64,000 nt of DNA from Winslowiella iniecta (GCF_001267535.1 NZ_JRXE01000010.1:19302-83301); one strand, 5' to 3'; shown: positions 36,371-45,607, counted from the first letter of the stretch. Notes: generated by a model not told the origin, from the sequence alone. Numbers and translations: made by a program.

Positions 36371-36532
36371 CGTCAGTGGAAAGGCGCAGCATTCGGTGGC
36401 ATTAATGGCCGCAGTCAGCTGCCGGGAAGGGTTGAAGAGGCTATGAAGGGTGATATTGAGCTGAAGCCATGGGGAACTCACACAATGCCACTTGATGACA
36501 TCAATGATGTATTTGACCTGATGCACGAATAA
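36371..36532 (+). pseudogene. C-terminal fragment of a class III zinc alcohol dehydrogenase
   Basis: The frame reads [19 protein letters not shown], then [20 protein letters not shown] and ends DLMHE-stop. This matches the last 50 residues of glutathione-dependent formaldehyde dehydrogenase (FrmA/AdhC), whose normal tail goes on after DLMHEG. Nothing of the first 300 residues is present. It is followed by a genuine terminator, so the original 3-prime end of the gene seems to be retained. Confidence 0.8.
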
Positions 36533-36571
36533 CTGAACTGGCGTTGACGCCATATGATTGCCTGGTGCCTT

Positions 36572-36597
36572 GCCGGTTTGCAGTAACCGGCTTTTTT
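36572..36597 (+). terminator. Rho-independent terminator after the dehydrogenase fragment
   Basis: GCCGGTT-TGCAGT-AACCGGC followed by TTTTTT. It has outlived its gene and now faces the convergent gene that ends at 36609. Confidence 0.88.
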
Positions 36598-36608
36598 ATG
36601 CCTGAAAG

Positions 36609-37046
36609 TCATGCGGAATGGATAGCCGTAATTCCGAGGTGGTGCGTTATCTCCCGGATAAACACGAATCCTGCAAGAACCTCTAGCGCCTCATCCGACA
36701 AGGAGAGTGGATGACAGGAAATATTATCTGCCAGTTTATTGAAAGCCTCTTCAATGTGCTCAGGCGTGGCTAACGATGCACCTGCAAGGTAGTTATCCAC
36801 TACGCTCTTCAACAAGGGATCTCGGCTCATTGCCTCACCGTGGATCGGTCTGATTGTCGAATCGGCTTCAATAATCTCCTCGGTGCGATAAATCATCATT
36901 TCCAGATGCCACGCGGTTAGGGATGTCTCCGCGTTTATTCCTGACAGAATGTAATCCAGTCCTTTCGCTATATCGATTCTCTTTCCCGACTCTGTCCAGA
37001 CAAATTGTGTGCTTTCACGCAATAGGGAAAATTCAATGTTTATCAT
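36609..37046 (-). CDS. Hypothetical protein, no family recognised
   Basis: A 145-residue soluble protein beginning MINIEFSLLRESTQFVWTES with GAGAGTG upstream. No signal peptide, membrane segment or known motif was seen. The C-terminal half is helical and acidic (TPEHIEEAFNKLADNI, SLSDEALEVLAGFVFIRE). Upstream in-frame starts at 37076 and 37109 are possible. It is divergent from the LysR gene at 37163, so it may be that regulator's target. Confidence 0.6.
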   Translation of the reverse strand: MINIEFSLLRESTQFVWTESGKRIDIAKGLDYILSGINAETSLTAWHLEMMIYRTEEIIEADSTIRPIHGEAMSRDPLLKSVVDNYLAGASLATPEHIEEAFNKLADNISCHPLSLSDEALEVLAGFVFIREITHHLGITAIHSA

Positions 37047-37162
37047 TTTTACACTCTCATTTTTTAAAGGAGACATTAAGCGTCTGCTTGACGTTGTACG
37101 CGTTACCAATAGATGACATCATAAATATCACTAATTGGCTCATCTACAACAGGATGTTTATA

Positions 37163-38056
37163 ATGGATCGTCTTACCAGTATGACGGTTTTCACGCGCTC
37201 CGTGGAGCTGGGCTCATTTACCGCCGCCGCTGAAGCTCTGGATATGTCTCCACAGCTGGTTGGAAAAAACGTTTCCTTTCTCGAACAACATCTGGGCGTT
37301 CGCCTGATAAACCGTACCACTCGTCAACATAGCGTGACTGAAGCCGGCCGAGACTTCTATGAGCGGGCAAAAATTATTCTTGCAGAGCTCGAAGCAGCTG
37401 AATCCTTTGCTGCTGAGACGCGGGCGACACCACGTGGCCGCATCCGTATTAATGCCCCGGTTACATTCGGCGTACATGCGCTGGCACCGTTATTGCCGGT
37501 TTACCTGAAGCAGAACCCTGACGTTACCGTTGAACTGATGCTGGCAAACAGGATGGTTGATCTGATTGATGAAGGATTTGACATCGTTTTTCGGGTTGGA
37601 CATTTACCTGACAGTGGTTTGGTCGCCCGGGCGTTACACCCTTATCAGCTGGTTGCTTGTGCTTCACAAGCTTACCTGAATGAGGCGCCGCCATTGGTTC
37701 ATCCCAGCAATCTCAGCCAGCACGAGTGCCTGATTTTCAGCCATACCTCATTGAGAACACACTGGGAGTTTGAAAGCACCGAGGGGAGGTTACGAGTCGC
37801 CGTTGAGGGCCGTTTAATGCTGGACAGCGGAGAAGCACTCATTAATGCAGCGCGCGCCGGACAGGGCGTCGCGCTACAACCTGCTGAACTGGTCATGCCA
37901 TTGATTGAGGAAGGCAGTTTGGTTCAGGTATTGGGCGATTTTAAAATTCCTACGCGTCCCTTGCATATTCTCCATGCACCCGATCGTCGCCTGACGCCTA
38001 AAGTACGCAGCTTCCTTGATTTTGCATCTGACCACTTTGGTTCCGGGCGACTCTGA
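37163..38056 (+). CDS. LysR-family transcriptional regulator
   Basis: The 297-residue protein begins MDRLTSMTVFTRSVELGSFTAAAEALDMSPQ, a LysR HTH, followed by RTTRQHSVTEAGRDFYERAK and a co-inducer domain of the CrgA/DmlR group (GRIRINAPVTFGVHALAPLL). AGGATG precedes the start by about 8 bases. It is divergent from the hypothetical gene and convergent with grxB. Its target is unknown. Confidence 0.87.
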   Translation: MDRLTSMTVFTRSVELGSFTAAAEALDMSPQLVGKNVSFLEQHLGVRLINRTTRQHSVTEAGRDFYERAKIILAELEAAESFAAETRATPRGRIRINAPVTFGVHALAPLLPVYLKQNPDVTVELMLANRMVDLIDEGFDIVFRVGHLPDSGLVARALHPYQLVACASQAYLNEAPPLVHPSNLSQHECLIFSHTSLRTHWEFESTEGRLRVAVEGRLMLDSGEALINAARAGQGVALQPAELVMPLIEEGSLVQVLGDFKIPTRPLHILHAPDRRLTPKVRSFLDFASDHFGSGRL

Positions 38057-38081
38057 ATATCCGCCGCCCGTATGCGCTGAC

Positions 38082-38729
38082 TCAGATAGCGATGTCATCA
38101 TTGAGATTAACCTGGGATCTTACGGCCATCTCTCTTCGCCATGCATTGACTCGTGACGGCCAATGAACCCCTTTAACGATGGATAACGAGCGCAGCAGTG
38201 GGAAAAGTCGGATATCCGTTAGCGAGAAATGCCCGGTATCTCGCTCTTGCTGCGAGAACAACAACTCAAGAACCGCGAGTTTTTCATTTATCTCAGTAAC
38301 CATGATTTCGGTGTGTTCCAGCAAGCACGAAAATGAGCCAAAAACGGCTTCTTTCTTGTTAACGAAATATTGTCTCGCCACATCCTGACGGAACTCTTCA
38401 AAGTCCGAGCTTGCCCAGCGTGGGATCGCCAGCGGATAAATCAGTTTTATCGCTTCTTCCATCCAGGCTTCGATGGCTGAATTGTCAGGCACTGTGAGGA
38501 CAGACGCACCGTAGGCCTCATCAATGTATATGACGATATCCATACTCTCACCAATCGCTTCATTGCTTTCAGTGACCAGGACAGGAAGCATTTTTTTGCC
38601 GATTAGGCGCGTTGGCGTTTCTTCATCATTATTTGGCAGAGTAATGATTTCACACGCAACATCTTTCAAACCAAAGATCATGCGTGAACGTACGCAGAAC
38701 GGGCAGTGATCGTAAACATAAAGTTTCAT
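38082..38729 (-). CDS. grxB: Glutaredoxin 2
   Basis: The 215-residue protein has the Grx2-type active site C9-P-F-C12 (MKLYVYDHCPFCVRSRMIFG), the cis-proline loop MLPVLVTE and a GST-like helical C-terminal domain. Grx2 reduces glutathione-mixed disulfides. Its similarity to core grxB is clear but sequence details such as GSFSCLLEHTEIM look diverged, so it may be an accessory paralogue. It starts 33 bases after the monooxygenase gene and is probably cotranscribed. Confidence 0.88.
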   Translation of the reverse strand: MKLYVYDHCPFCVRSRMIFGLKDVACEIITLPNNDEETPTRLIGKKMLPVLVTESNEAIGESMDIVIYIDEAYGASVLTVPDNSAIEAWMEEAIKLIYPLAIPRWASSDFEEFRQDVARQYFVNKKEAVFGSFSCLLEHTEIMVTEINEKLAVLELLFSQQERDTGHFSLTDIRLFPLLRSLSIVKGVHWPSRVNAWRREMAVRSQVNLNDDIAI

Positions 38730-38761
38730 AATAGCGTCATTCGTAGTCTGTAAGCCAAAAA

Positions 38762-39115
38762 TCAACGTGTAAATCCATCAAAAGGTTTCATATACACGGC
38801 ACCAAACGGATCTAATCGCTTGCGAATTTCATCATCAGGTTCGCCGTAAACCGTCAGGCCGGTGATGGTGACTAAAGAGAGAAACGTTTCGGCGAAAGGT
38901 GCGAATGTGTGATCAACATGGCTCACCAAATCTTCCTGACGATAACGCTCAACGATATGTGCCGTTTTCTGATCGTCGCTGACACTATAGATATAGCTCA
39001 GCGTGCCAGCTTCTTTACTCGTGGCTTCTACCACGCGTGCAACTAATTCTTTAAACGCAGGGAATTGTCCGTCACTGACGGCCAGGTTAAACACACAGGT
39101 GATTTCATTTTTCAT
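38762..39115 (-). CDS. Antibiotic biosynthesis monooxygenase (ABM) domain protein
   Basis: A 117-residue one-domain protein: ITCVFNLAVSDGQFPAFKELVARVVEATSKEAGTLSYIY begins a ferredoxin-like ABM fold, shortened here to VFNLAVSDGQFPAFKEL, with HIVERYRQEDLVSHVDH in the second half. Such proteins oxidise quinols or aromatic rings or act as haem/thiol stress proteins. Substrate unknown. It shares a transcript with grxB. Confidence 0.78.
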   Translation of the reverse strand: MKNEITCVFNLAVSDGQFPAFKELVARVVEATSKEAGTLSYIYSVSDDQKTAHIVERYRQEDLVSHVDHTFAPFAETFLSLVTITGLTVYGEPDDEIRKRLDPFGAVYMKPFDGFTR

Positions 39116-39189
39116 CGTATTCTCCAGAAGTGTGGGAGCAGGCGAACGTGCAAAGAAGAGAGGGGGGAGATTTCCCGAAAGTGGAATAT

Positions 39190-39215
39190 GCCGTTATGCG
39201 TGGAGGCATAACGGC
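39190..39215 (-). other. Hairpin between the tautomerase and monooxygenase genes
   Basis: GCCGTTATGC-GTGGAG-GCATAACGGC, a perfect 10-bp stem 25 bases past the tautomerase stop. It lacks a T run. It may partly end the tautomerase message or protect its 3-prime end. Confidence 0.65.
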
Positions 39216-39239
39216 GGGTATGACTAAAGTCGCTGAATG

Positions 39240-39437
39240 TCAGCTCGACTTTTTCAGCGTCTCAGCAAAAATCTCACCTGAAATTGCCCAGTTGTCGGTG
39301 GTTACATCGTTGAAAATGACATAGACATACTGTGGAGCAACGTTGGCATGAGTTGCGATAGCTTCAGTCACCGCTTTAGCGATAGCAGGTTTAGCATCAT
39401 CACGACCGTCGAACATCTGGATATTAACTACTGGCAC
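39240..39437 (-). CDS. 4-oxalocrotonate tautomerase-family protein
   Basis: The 65-residue protein begins M-P-VVNIQMFDGRD, so Pro would be the N-terminal catalytic residue after Met removal. KPAIAKAVTEAIATHANVAPQYV is the usual helix-strand continuation. Members tautomerise enol acids or isomerise small keto acids. It lies upstream of the ABM and grxB genes on the same strand and may belong to the same stress or aromatic-detoxification unit. Confidence 0.83.
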   Translation of the reverse strand: MPVVNIQMFDGRDDAKPAIAKAVTEAIATHANVAPQYVYVIFNDVTTDNWAISGEIFAETLKKSS

Positions 39438-39559
39438 GGTAGAACCCCTTCATAAGTTGATAAATTGTCAGGTAACCTGACGTTGAAGAAATCCTACGCG
39501 GGGAACTTAAGTAGATAAACAGGCTAAAAGAGGACAGAGTGTAGAACTGATGTCTACAA

Positions 39560-40480
39560 TCATTCGAATGCTTTTTGTGCGGCTAACTCAATCAACTCAT
39601 CAATGATGAAACGTACGCCTGGCAGCAAATGACGAGCGCGGGGCCATATCACATTGAGCTCGGTGGGCGCAGGATTGCAGCCAGCAAGCAGCGGCACTAA
39701 TTTGCCGCTCTGTATATGTGGCCGCAATAACGCTGCGGGAAACTGAATTAAACCGGCTCCGGCAATACAGGCATCGATCATCACATCACCATCACTGATT
39801 TGATGAAAAGGCGCGAGTTTAAGTCTGATGTCTTTCCCGTTCTCGTCACGGATAAGCCAGCTAAGCGGTGCTCCGCCGCGCCAGGCCATAAGACAATGGT
39901 GATGCGCAAGATCGGCCAACGTTTCAGGTGTGCCGTAAGCGGTAAGATAGTCGGGAGACGCGCAGATAATCAGATGCTGATCGTTCAGCTTGCGCGCGAT
40001 GAGATCGGTTGTGTCTTTCACCGGACCAAAGCGGATGGCGAGATCGAAACCAATATCCAGCGGGTCAATGATGCGGTCGTTAAAGGTGATGGTCAGCTTC
40101 AGATGCGGATAGCGTTTTGTCATGTCCATCAGCACCGGCATCATCACCGAGCGGCCAAAAGCCGCTGGCAGGTCAATTCTCACGGTGCCAGTGGGTTCCG
40201 TAAGCTTTGAACGCAGCGCCATCTCTGCCATTTGTAGCGTTTCCAGCGCACTCTGGCAGCTTGCCAGATACGCTTCGCCTTCGGTGGTCAGGCTGATTTT
40301 ACGCGTGGTGCGATGAAAGAGTGGGATGCCGAGATTATGCTCAAGTCGCTGAATACTTTTGCCTATTGCCGATTTCGACACGCCCAGCAGTTCAGCGGCT
40401 TCGGTAAAGCTACTTGAATTTGCGGCCGTCACAAAATGGACGATGCTGCTGAAAGATTCGGTAGAAATCACGGTTGGCAT
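39560..40480 (-). CDS. LysR-family transcriptional regulator
   Basis: The 306-residue protein has an N-terminal HTH (FVTAANSSSFTEAAELLGVSKSAIGKSIQRLEHNLG), the TTRKISLTTEGEAYL link and a CrgA-type effector domain (GTVRIDLPAAFGRSVMMPVL). It is 122 bases upstream of the tautomerase gene on the same strand and may control that operon. Confidence 0.87.
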   Translation of the reverse strand: MPTVISTESFSSIVHFVTAANSSSFTEAAELLGVSKSAIGKSIQRLEHNLGIPLFHRTTRKISLTTEGEAYLASCQSALETLQMAEMALRSKLTEPTGTVRIDLPAAFGRSVMMPVLMDMTKRYPHLKLTITFNDRIIDPLDIGFDLAIRFGPVKDTTDLIARKLNDQHLIICASPDYLTAYGTPETLADLAHHHCLMAWRGGAPLSWLIRDENGKDIRLKLAPFHQISDGDVMIDACIAGAGLIQFPAALLRPHIQSGKLVPLLAGCNPAPTELNVIWPRARHLLPGVRFIIDELIELAAQKAFE

Positions 40481-40920
40481 CGTGGGCGCCTGGATAAAAA
40501 TCAGAGGGTTACTTTAGCGCAAAGTCGAAGTGCAAAACAACGCACACGCAGGATCAAATCAGACGGGAGGGAAACTGGCGTGATGCGAGGATGATAAAGG
40601 TTGAATGGCGAACAACTTGTTCACCCTTTCATGAAGCTTATTTTGTTACTGGCTTAGGTTTGAAGGCAAACTTACCGTCGCCTGTCAGTACCCTAACGAT
40701 CAAACCAATCATCCAGAAAGCAGGGGATTTCCAGCCACTATTCGGATCCGTGAAAAGGAAGCCCTCAGGTTCAACAGTCACTTCCCATTAAAAACAAATC
40801 ATATATAAAGCATGTTTGAATTTGTCATTTATTTCGTTTTGTTCCGAATCTAAGGTGTCACTTATTAACGCGGCAATCCAGGATGATTGGGCTGTCTTCA
40901 TGAATATTGAGGTTAATACT
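40481..40920. other. Intergenic region before the carboxylesterase
   Basis: About 440 bases between divergent genes. A 66-codon frame at 40591-40791 has no family similarity that I recognise and no good ribosome site. Promoters for both neighbours must lie here; none was identified with confidence. Confidence 0.4.
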
Positions 40921-42489
40921 ATGGAAGAGAATAAGCGAACGGGCCTTAACCGCTGGTTGTCGGATTTTCTGACGCCGGTCAGTGCGCCGCAATGGCCAGA
41001 AGAAGTTCCACACGAAATCGACTCACCTGGCGGAAAGCTTCGTGGCAGCCAGCACGAAGGCGTGTCTATTTATCGCGGCATTCCTTATGCGCAACCTCCT
41101 ACAGGAGCGCGTCGTTTTGCTCCTCCGGCCAGAATGAAACCCTGGGAAGGCGTCAGGGATGCGACTCAGTTTGGGCCAATGAGCCATCAAGGCGGCGATG
41201 GTAACTTCTCCGAAGACTGCCTTTATCTGAATATCTGGAGTCCTGAAGCCCGCAGCACAGCGGCATTGCCAGTTTACGTCTTCATTCATGGTGGCGGCTA
41301 TATGTCAGGAAGTGGCTCCCAGCCGCTTTACGAAGGAAAACACCTGGCGCAACAGGGGATTGTTGTTGTCACCCTGAACTATCGTCTGGGGACGTTGGGC
41401 TTTTTGCCCTCATCAGCTGCGTACCAGCAGCATGGCACCACGGGAAACTGGGGGCTTCTGGATATTATTGAGGCACTCAAATGGGTCCAGGAAAACATTC
41501 GGGCATTTGGTGGTGACCCTTCCCGCGTCACGGTCGGCGGAGAGTCCGCGGGCTCCTGTGCGGTGAGCACGCTGATCATGTCGCCCCTTGCGAAAGGCTT
41601 ATTTGAACAGGCTATTATGCAAAGTGGTAGCCTGCCTAATGCCACCGCGGTCGCACCTGAAAATGTGCTTTCACTCGACCAGGCTAAAATCGCAGCATCG
41701 CGTTTTTTTGCTCAGCTGAATCTGGAAGATAACGCGTCAGGACTGGCCGCATTGAGAGTGATGCCCGTTGACAGATTATTGGCCGTCACCTCTGAAGTCA
41801 CGCTGCAGCCGCCGCAGATAGCGGGTTTCTGGCCAGTGCCAGATGGGCATGTTTATCATCCAGACCCTGTCGATACGCTTAAAAAAGGTGAGATTAACCC
41901 AGTCAGATTGCTGGCGGGATTTAATACGGATGAAGGCAGCCTTTTCGTCCCGTCAGATGCAACTGAACAGCACTACGTCTCATTAATTAAAAGTGCCTTC
42001 GGTTCTACTGCCGATGAGATTTTGCAGCGTTTTCCGGTTAACAAGGATTACAGCGCAGCCGAACGCATGAATCAGCTCATCACCCTGGGATTATTGCGCA
42101 GCGGTCTTTATCTGTATGCCAGGGCGTTAGCACGTCATCGCGATGTCTATATTTATCATTTTGACTATATCGACCCGGATATCGCCCCGACGGGACTGGG
42201 CGTGATTCATGGCTCTGAGCTGAAGTTTATTTTCAATAATCTTATCGATTCTGAAGCATGGAATGATGAAGCAAAAAAAGTTGCCAGCGAGATGCAGGCA
42301 GCGTGGATTAACTTCATTAAATATGGCAATCCTAATCCAGAATATATACCGCCTGAACACCTGTTGTGGCAAAAATATGATCCCGCGTTGCCACAAGAGA
42401 TGCATATCTCTGGAGAAAGTAAAATGCAGCCGGTTATTGACTGGGATGATGTGGTGTTTATTAATCAACGATTGCAACGTCAACAATAA
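40921..42489 (+). CDS. Type B carboxylesterase
   Basis: From the ATG at 40921 (GAGG before it) the protein has 522 residues. It has EDCLYLNIWSP, the oxyanion segment FIHGGGYMSGSG, the nucleophile Ser209 in GGESAGSCAV, the acid Glu in FNTDEGSLF and the His in GLGVIHGSELKF. This is a complete cholinesterase/para-nitrobenzyl-esterase-type active site. No signal peptide is visible, so it acts in the cytoplasm. In-frame ATGs at 40816 and 40900 are less likely starts. Confidence 0.9.
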   Translation: MEENKRTGLNRWLSDFLTPVSAPQWPEEVPHEIDSPGGKLRGSQHEGVSIYRGIPYAQPPTGARRFAPPARMKPWEGVRDATQFGPMSHQGGDGNFSEDCLYLNIWSPEARSTAALPVYVFIHGGGYMSGSGSQPLYEGKHLAQQGIVVVTLNYRLGTLGFLPSSAAYQQHGTTGNWGLLDIIEALKWVQENIRAFGGDPSRVTVGGESAGSCAVSTLIMSPLAKGLFEQAIMQSGSLPNATAVAPENVLSLDQAKIAASRFFAQLNLEDNASGLAALRVMPVDRLLAVTSEVTLQPPQIAGFWPVPDGHVYHPDPVDTLKKGEINPVRLLAGFNTDEGSLFVPSDATEQHYVSLIKSAFGSTADEILQRFPVNKDYSAAERMNQLITLGLLRSGLYLYARALARHRDVYIYHFDYIDPDIAPTGLGVIHGSELKFIFNNLIDSEAWNDEAKKVASEMQAAWINFIKYGNPNPEYIPPEHLLWQKYDPALPQEMHISGESKMQPVIDWDDVVFINQRLQRQQ

Positions 42490-42535
42490 AATAATCAGCA
42501 GTTTAATTAATCGGCGCCCATAATGAGTCGAGTTG

Positions 42536-43276
42536 TTACTGCTGGCTCTCTGTCGATACCTGCAAATCTCTGAACCATGCAATGGTTCCTGACTCAATCC
42601 AGATGCCCACGCCGCCCTGTGCTGTGCTGCCAAGTTTGAGATCGTTAACCATGAAGGCCGGCGTTGGGTTGTTATTCAAATACAGCGTTGCACGTTGATC
42701 AGCTACCACGATTTTAACGTGAGTCCATTCATCAAGCTTAACCTCAGCATAGGTTTCATAGCGCTCGGGAGCCTCTTTACGAAGTCTGTCGAAACGAAAG
42801 TCCGGATAAGAGAAATACTGAACGCTATGATTACGCCGTACCTGGTCGTGTGACTGGCTGTTGGTTGGGCGAAGATAAATATTTTCAAAGCTACCCTCTG
42901 ACTGAATGCGAAATGAGATGCCCGCAAAACCCCTTGCGTAGCCCGGCGCACCTGTCGCCAGCGTACTGGCGATATCGACCTCAATAATGCCGTTATGGAA
43001 GTTGACCGGTAACCAGGCCATGTAATTACGATCAGTCAGCGTCTCCTTGTCAGGATCTTGCCATTGTCTGGCGGGCATCGATACCCTGAATCCTTTCCTT
43101 TCTTTAAAGTTCCCTTCCTCCAGTATGACGCCTGACAGTATAAAGCCCTTAGCGGGTATCAGCTGCGTTGAGATGGCATCCGAACTGAATGCAAGCATAC
43201 AGCCAACCGTTAACATTCCACTTTTTTTCAACACAGGTGACCGCCTTCGAATCTCAGTTGTTTTTAAGTTCAGCAA
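42536..43276 (-). CDS. Secreted LamG/DUF1080-like beta-sandwich protein
   Basis: The 246-residue protein has a basic N terminus and a hydrophobic segment (SGMLTVGCMLAFSSDAIS) that reads as a signal peptide. The mature part resembles concanavalin-like DUF1080/LamG proteins: GIIEVDIASTLATGAPGYARGFAGISFRI, IYLRPTN, YAEVKLDEWTHVKIVVADQRATLYLNNNP. These bind or cleave carbohydrates. The catalytic site cannot be defined. It is convergent with the carboxylesterase. Confidence 0.65.
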   Translation of the reverse strand: MLNLKTTEIRRRSPVLKKSGMLTVGCMLAFSSDAISTQLIPAKGFILSGVILEEGNFKERKGFRVSMPARQWQDPDKETLTDRNYMAWLPVNFHNGIIEVDIASTLATGAPGYARGFAGISFRIQSEGSFENIYLRPTNSQSHDQVRRNHSVQYFSYPDFRFDRLRKEAPERYETYAEVKLDEWTHVKIVVADQRATLYLNNNPTPAFMVNDLKLGSTAQGGVGIWIESGTIAWFRDLQVSTESQQ

Positions 43277-44067
43277 CGATAAAGGCGATTATGAAAAAAA
43301 TAAATAAGGCGGGGGAATCAACACAATAAATAGGCCGTTTAGAATGCTAAAAATCAGATACATAAATGCCAAAGTAGTGAGTAGGTGTGGATATGAGCGT
43401 CCGCTTCCGCAACAGGGCTGTAGTAGTCTCCCTGCCGAGTGCAGACTTCAATTGACTCAGATATTTCAGTCCTTAATGCCGCTGGTAACGAACGGCGCTT
43501 GCAAATCCCTTATGGAGCGGCAGGAGCGGTATCACGCGCAGATTGGTCGTATTCGTGTTTATCAACCGCGTAAAGAAACCTTTTCGCCGTTTGCCGACGC
43601 GTTTTTATCGCTGGGGACATCTGCGTAGGTGCACGCTTGATAATTGGGCTGGAGACTGTTCCGGTGGAAACGGTTTTTTCCCTACGACTCTCAAAAGTGA
43701 TCATAGGCTCTCCTTGTTCAGGAGAGCAGATTACCCCTGAATCAGTTTTCAACCGTTAGGGTGGATCACTTTCGCACCGTCGGTGACAGAAAGCGCTGGA
43801 AGTTGTCCGGTTGATGTTCTCCGAAGGGATGGATCCAGCCGTTGTGAGGGGGCTAACATGGAGCAAAACCATGACCTGACGAACGTACTTTTCCCGCATC
43901 AGAATATTAAAAATTACCTGAAGATTAGGATCGACAGCTCGCCGGTTCATAACATCAGTTCAGCCGGAAAATTCGCGCCAGCTAAATCAGACGGCAAACT
44001 TAGCAACGTCCACTTTTAGCCCTATAAAGGGATAACTGACATCGTGGTGTGTTAATCAATGGGGAAG
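43277..44067. other. Gene-poor accessory DNA
   Basis: Some 790 bases with only short frames. A 94-codon frame at 43344-43628 (ending FSPFADAFLSLGTSA) and an overlapping minus-strand frame of 80 codons both lack convincing starts and known relatives. A piece near 43756-43810 translates to VDHFRTVGDRKRWKLSG, which looks protein-like and could be the tail of a lost gene. This stretch borders ymjA and the phosphonate cluster. Confidence 0.4.
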
Positions 44068-44313
44068 CTACTCGTTGCCCCATTGATTCAGGAACGTCGC
44101 TATCTCATCAATACGCAGCTCGTCGATACCGGCTTCTCTGGCGATCTCTTTCTGCGCGTCCTCACTGATTTCTTCGTTATACATCAGTCGGGTGATCAGC
44201 AGCTGGAAATAGTGCGCCAGGGAGTCACGTTGTGACTCACTCACCGGTACTGCGGCTTCCGTCGAATACTCATCCACGATGTCATAATATTTAAGCGGTA
44301 TTTCATTGTTCAT
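44068..44313 (-). CDS. ymjA: YmjA, DUF2543 family protein
   Basis: The 81-residue acidic protein matches E. coli YmjA along its length ([27 protein letters not shown] and [14 protein letters not shown]). Function unknown. It is ordinary backbone sequence and marks one border of the AT-rich phosphonate cluster. Confidence 0.88.
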   Translation of the reverse strand: MNNEIPLKYYDIVDEYSTEAAVPVSESQRDSLAHYFQLLITRLMYNEEISEDAQKEIAREAGIDELRIDEIATFLNQWGNE

Positions 44314-44444
44314 AAATAGTCCCGAGGGTTAAGGTCTGTAGTCAGTTGGCATTTTACCAGATCATCCGTGGGAAAATTACCGGAACCTTCTCAACACAAC
44401 CGGAAAGGGTTAGATGAGTCAGATATCGGCTTTGTCCCTCCACA

Positions 44445-44458
44445 GGTGACCAGTCACC
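44445..44458 (-). other. Short inverted repeat after the minus-strand operon
   Basis: GGTGAC-CA-GTCACC lies 15 bases past the aminotransferase stop. The two-base loop means the actual RNA hairpin would be smaller. It may be a weak terminator or a protein site. Confidence 0.45.
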
Positions 44459-44473
44459 AAAACTCAGTCAGGG

Positions 44474-45604
44474 CTATGGACAGCCGTGTCTTTCAGCAGT
44501 CAACTCCAGAGAGTCTAACTTAAGGTCAGAATATACGACTTCCCGGAAGTATTCGAATGAATCAAAACTCATCAGTGACAATCTGATGCAGCGCACGAAG
44601 GGTGAAGATTGATCAAATGTTCTCACGTAGATATTATTTTGTTTTAATATCGTAACCAGTCTTTCCTTTTCCGATATTGATGGAAATTCGATCAGTAAAA
44701 AATTCCCTTTTCCATTATAAATTTTGAGCTGGTGGTTATAGACAGTTGATAACAGATCCAGGGTTTTCTCTCGTATGCTATTAACTTCAGTGACGTAGTT
44801 AAGCATATACCCTACATCTTTTAAGGCTGCGATAGCGGATACTTGTGCGAACATCGAAACGCTTTTCGTGTTGCGGACGAGTGATAACGACTCATTTAAG
44901 TCCGGGTGGCATATGCTATAACCGAATCGAATTGATGCCAGTCCAAATGCTTTAGAAAGTGTGCGGCAAACAATCAGGTTATCGTAGTGATTAACATGTT
45001 CTGAAATGGTAAGTTCTGGACAGAATTCTACGTATGCCTCATCAACCACAAATAAAGTATCAGGACTTTCTGAAATGAGCTGCAGTAAGTGCTGAGATGG
45101 AATAAATTCCCCGGTTGGATTATTTGGGTTGCATATATAAGCTAATTTAGAGTTGCTTAGCGATGGGGCTTTCCCACTAATTCCGAACATATCTTTAAAG
45201 TCGATTTTCTTGATTTTTGCCCCAGACACTTCACTGATAAGTCTGAAGTTGTCATAAGTTGGCCCAAAAATCGAGACGGTGTCGCCTTTCTCAACAAAAG
45301 CTCGAATAATACATTCATGCAAAGCATCCGAACCGGAAAAGTAGTTAAGTGTGTCTGGCGAACACTGAGTGTAATCTGCTAATAGTTGTATCAGTTCTTC
45401 ATTGCGAACATTCGGATAGTAACGTAAACGATCCGACTGAATAAATTCCATTAATGCTTTTTGAACCATTGGCGAAGGTTCTCGCGAAGATTCATTCCAG
45501 TCTAATTTTAAGCTTGCAACCTCATTGGGGGTAGACCATATTTCTTGGCTGGCAGGCAGATATGGTTTGATGCAGTTTAATTGTTGCAAGGTAAACTTGG
45601 ACAT
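44474..45604 (-). CDS. Histidinol-phosphate aminotransferase-like PLP enzyme (phosphonate cluster)
   Basis: The 376-residue fold-type I aminotransferase has the HisC pattern: LDWNESSREPSP, FSGSDALHECIIRAF, CNPNNPTGEF, VVDEAYVEF with Asp188 and Tyr191, and the PLP lysine Lys218 in CRTLSKAFGLASIRFGYS. The real hisC lies in the his operon, so this copy probably acts on a cluster intermediate such as a phosphonate keto acid or aldehyde. It is the last gene of a three-gene transcript (ATP-grasp, MFS, aminotransferase), three bases after the MFS gene. Confidence 0.85.
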   Translation of the reverse strand: MSKFTLQQLNCIKPYLPASQEIWSTPNEVASLKLDWNESSREPSPMVQKALMEFIQSDRLRYYPNVRNEELIQLLADYTQCSPDTLNYFSGSDALHECIIRAFVEKGDTVSIFGPTYDNFRLISEVSGAKIKKIDFKDMFGISGKAPSLSNSKLAYICNPNNPTGEFIPSQHLLQLISESPDTLFVVDEAYVEFCPELTISEHVNHYDNLIVCRTLSKAFGLASIRFGYSICHPDLNESLSLVRNTKSVSMFAQVSAIAALKDVGYMLNYVTEVNSIREKTLDLLSTVYNHQLKIYNGKGNFLLIEFPSISEKERLVTILKQNNIYVRTFDQSSPFVRCIRLSLMSFDSFEYFREVVYSDLKLDSLELTAERHGCP

Positions 45605-45607
45605 AAG

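Noticed and set aside
40591-40791. 66-codon frame upstream of the carboxylesterase
   Set aside because: No ribosome site, no recognisable similarity, and unusual composition; best treated as noncoding.
43344-43752. Overlapping 94- and 80-codon frames on opposite strands
   Set aside because: Neither has a convincing start or relatives; at most one can be real and I cannot support either.
44474-45604. Housekeeping hisC
   Set aside because: No other his gene is near, the sequence is diverged and AT-rich, and it is in a transcript with an ATP-grasp ligase and an MFS pump.
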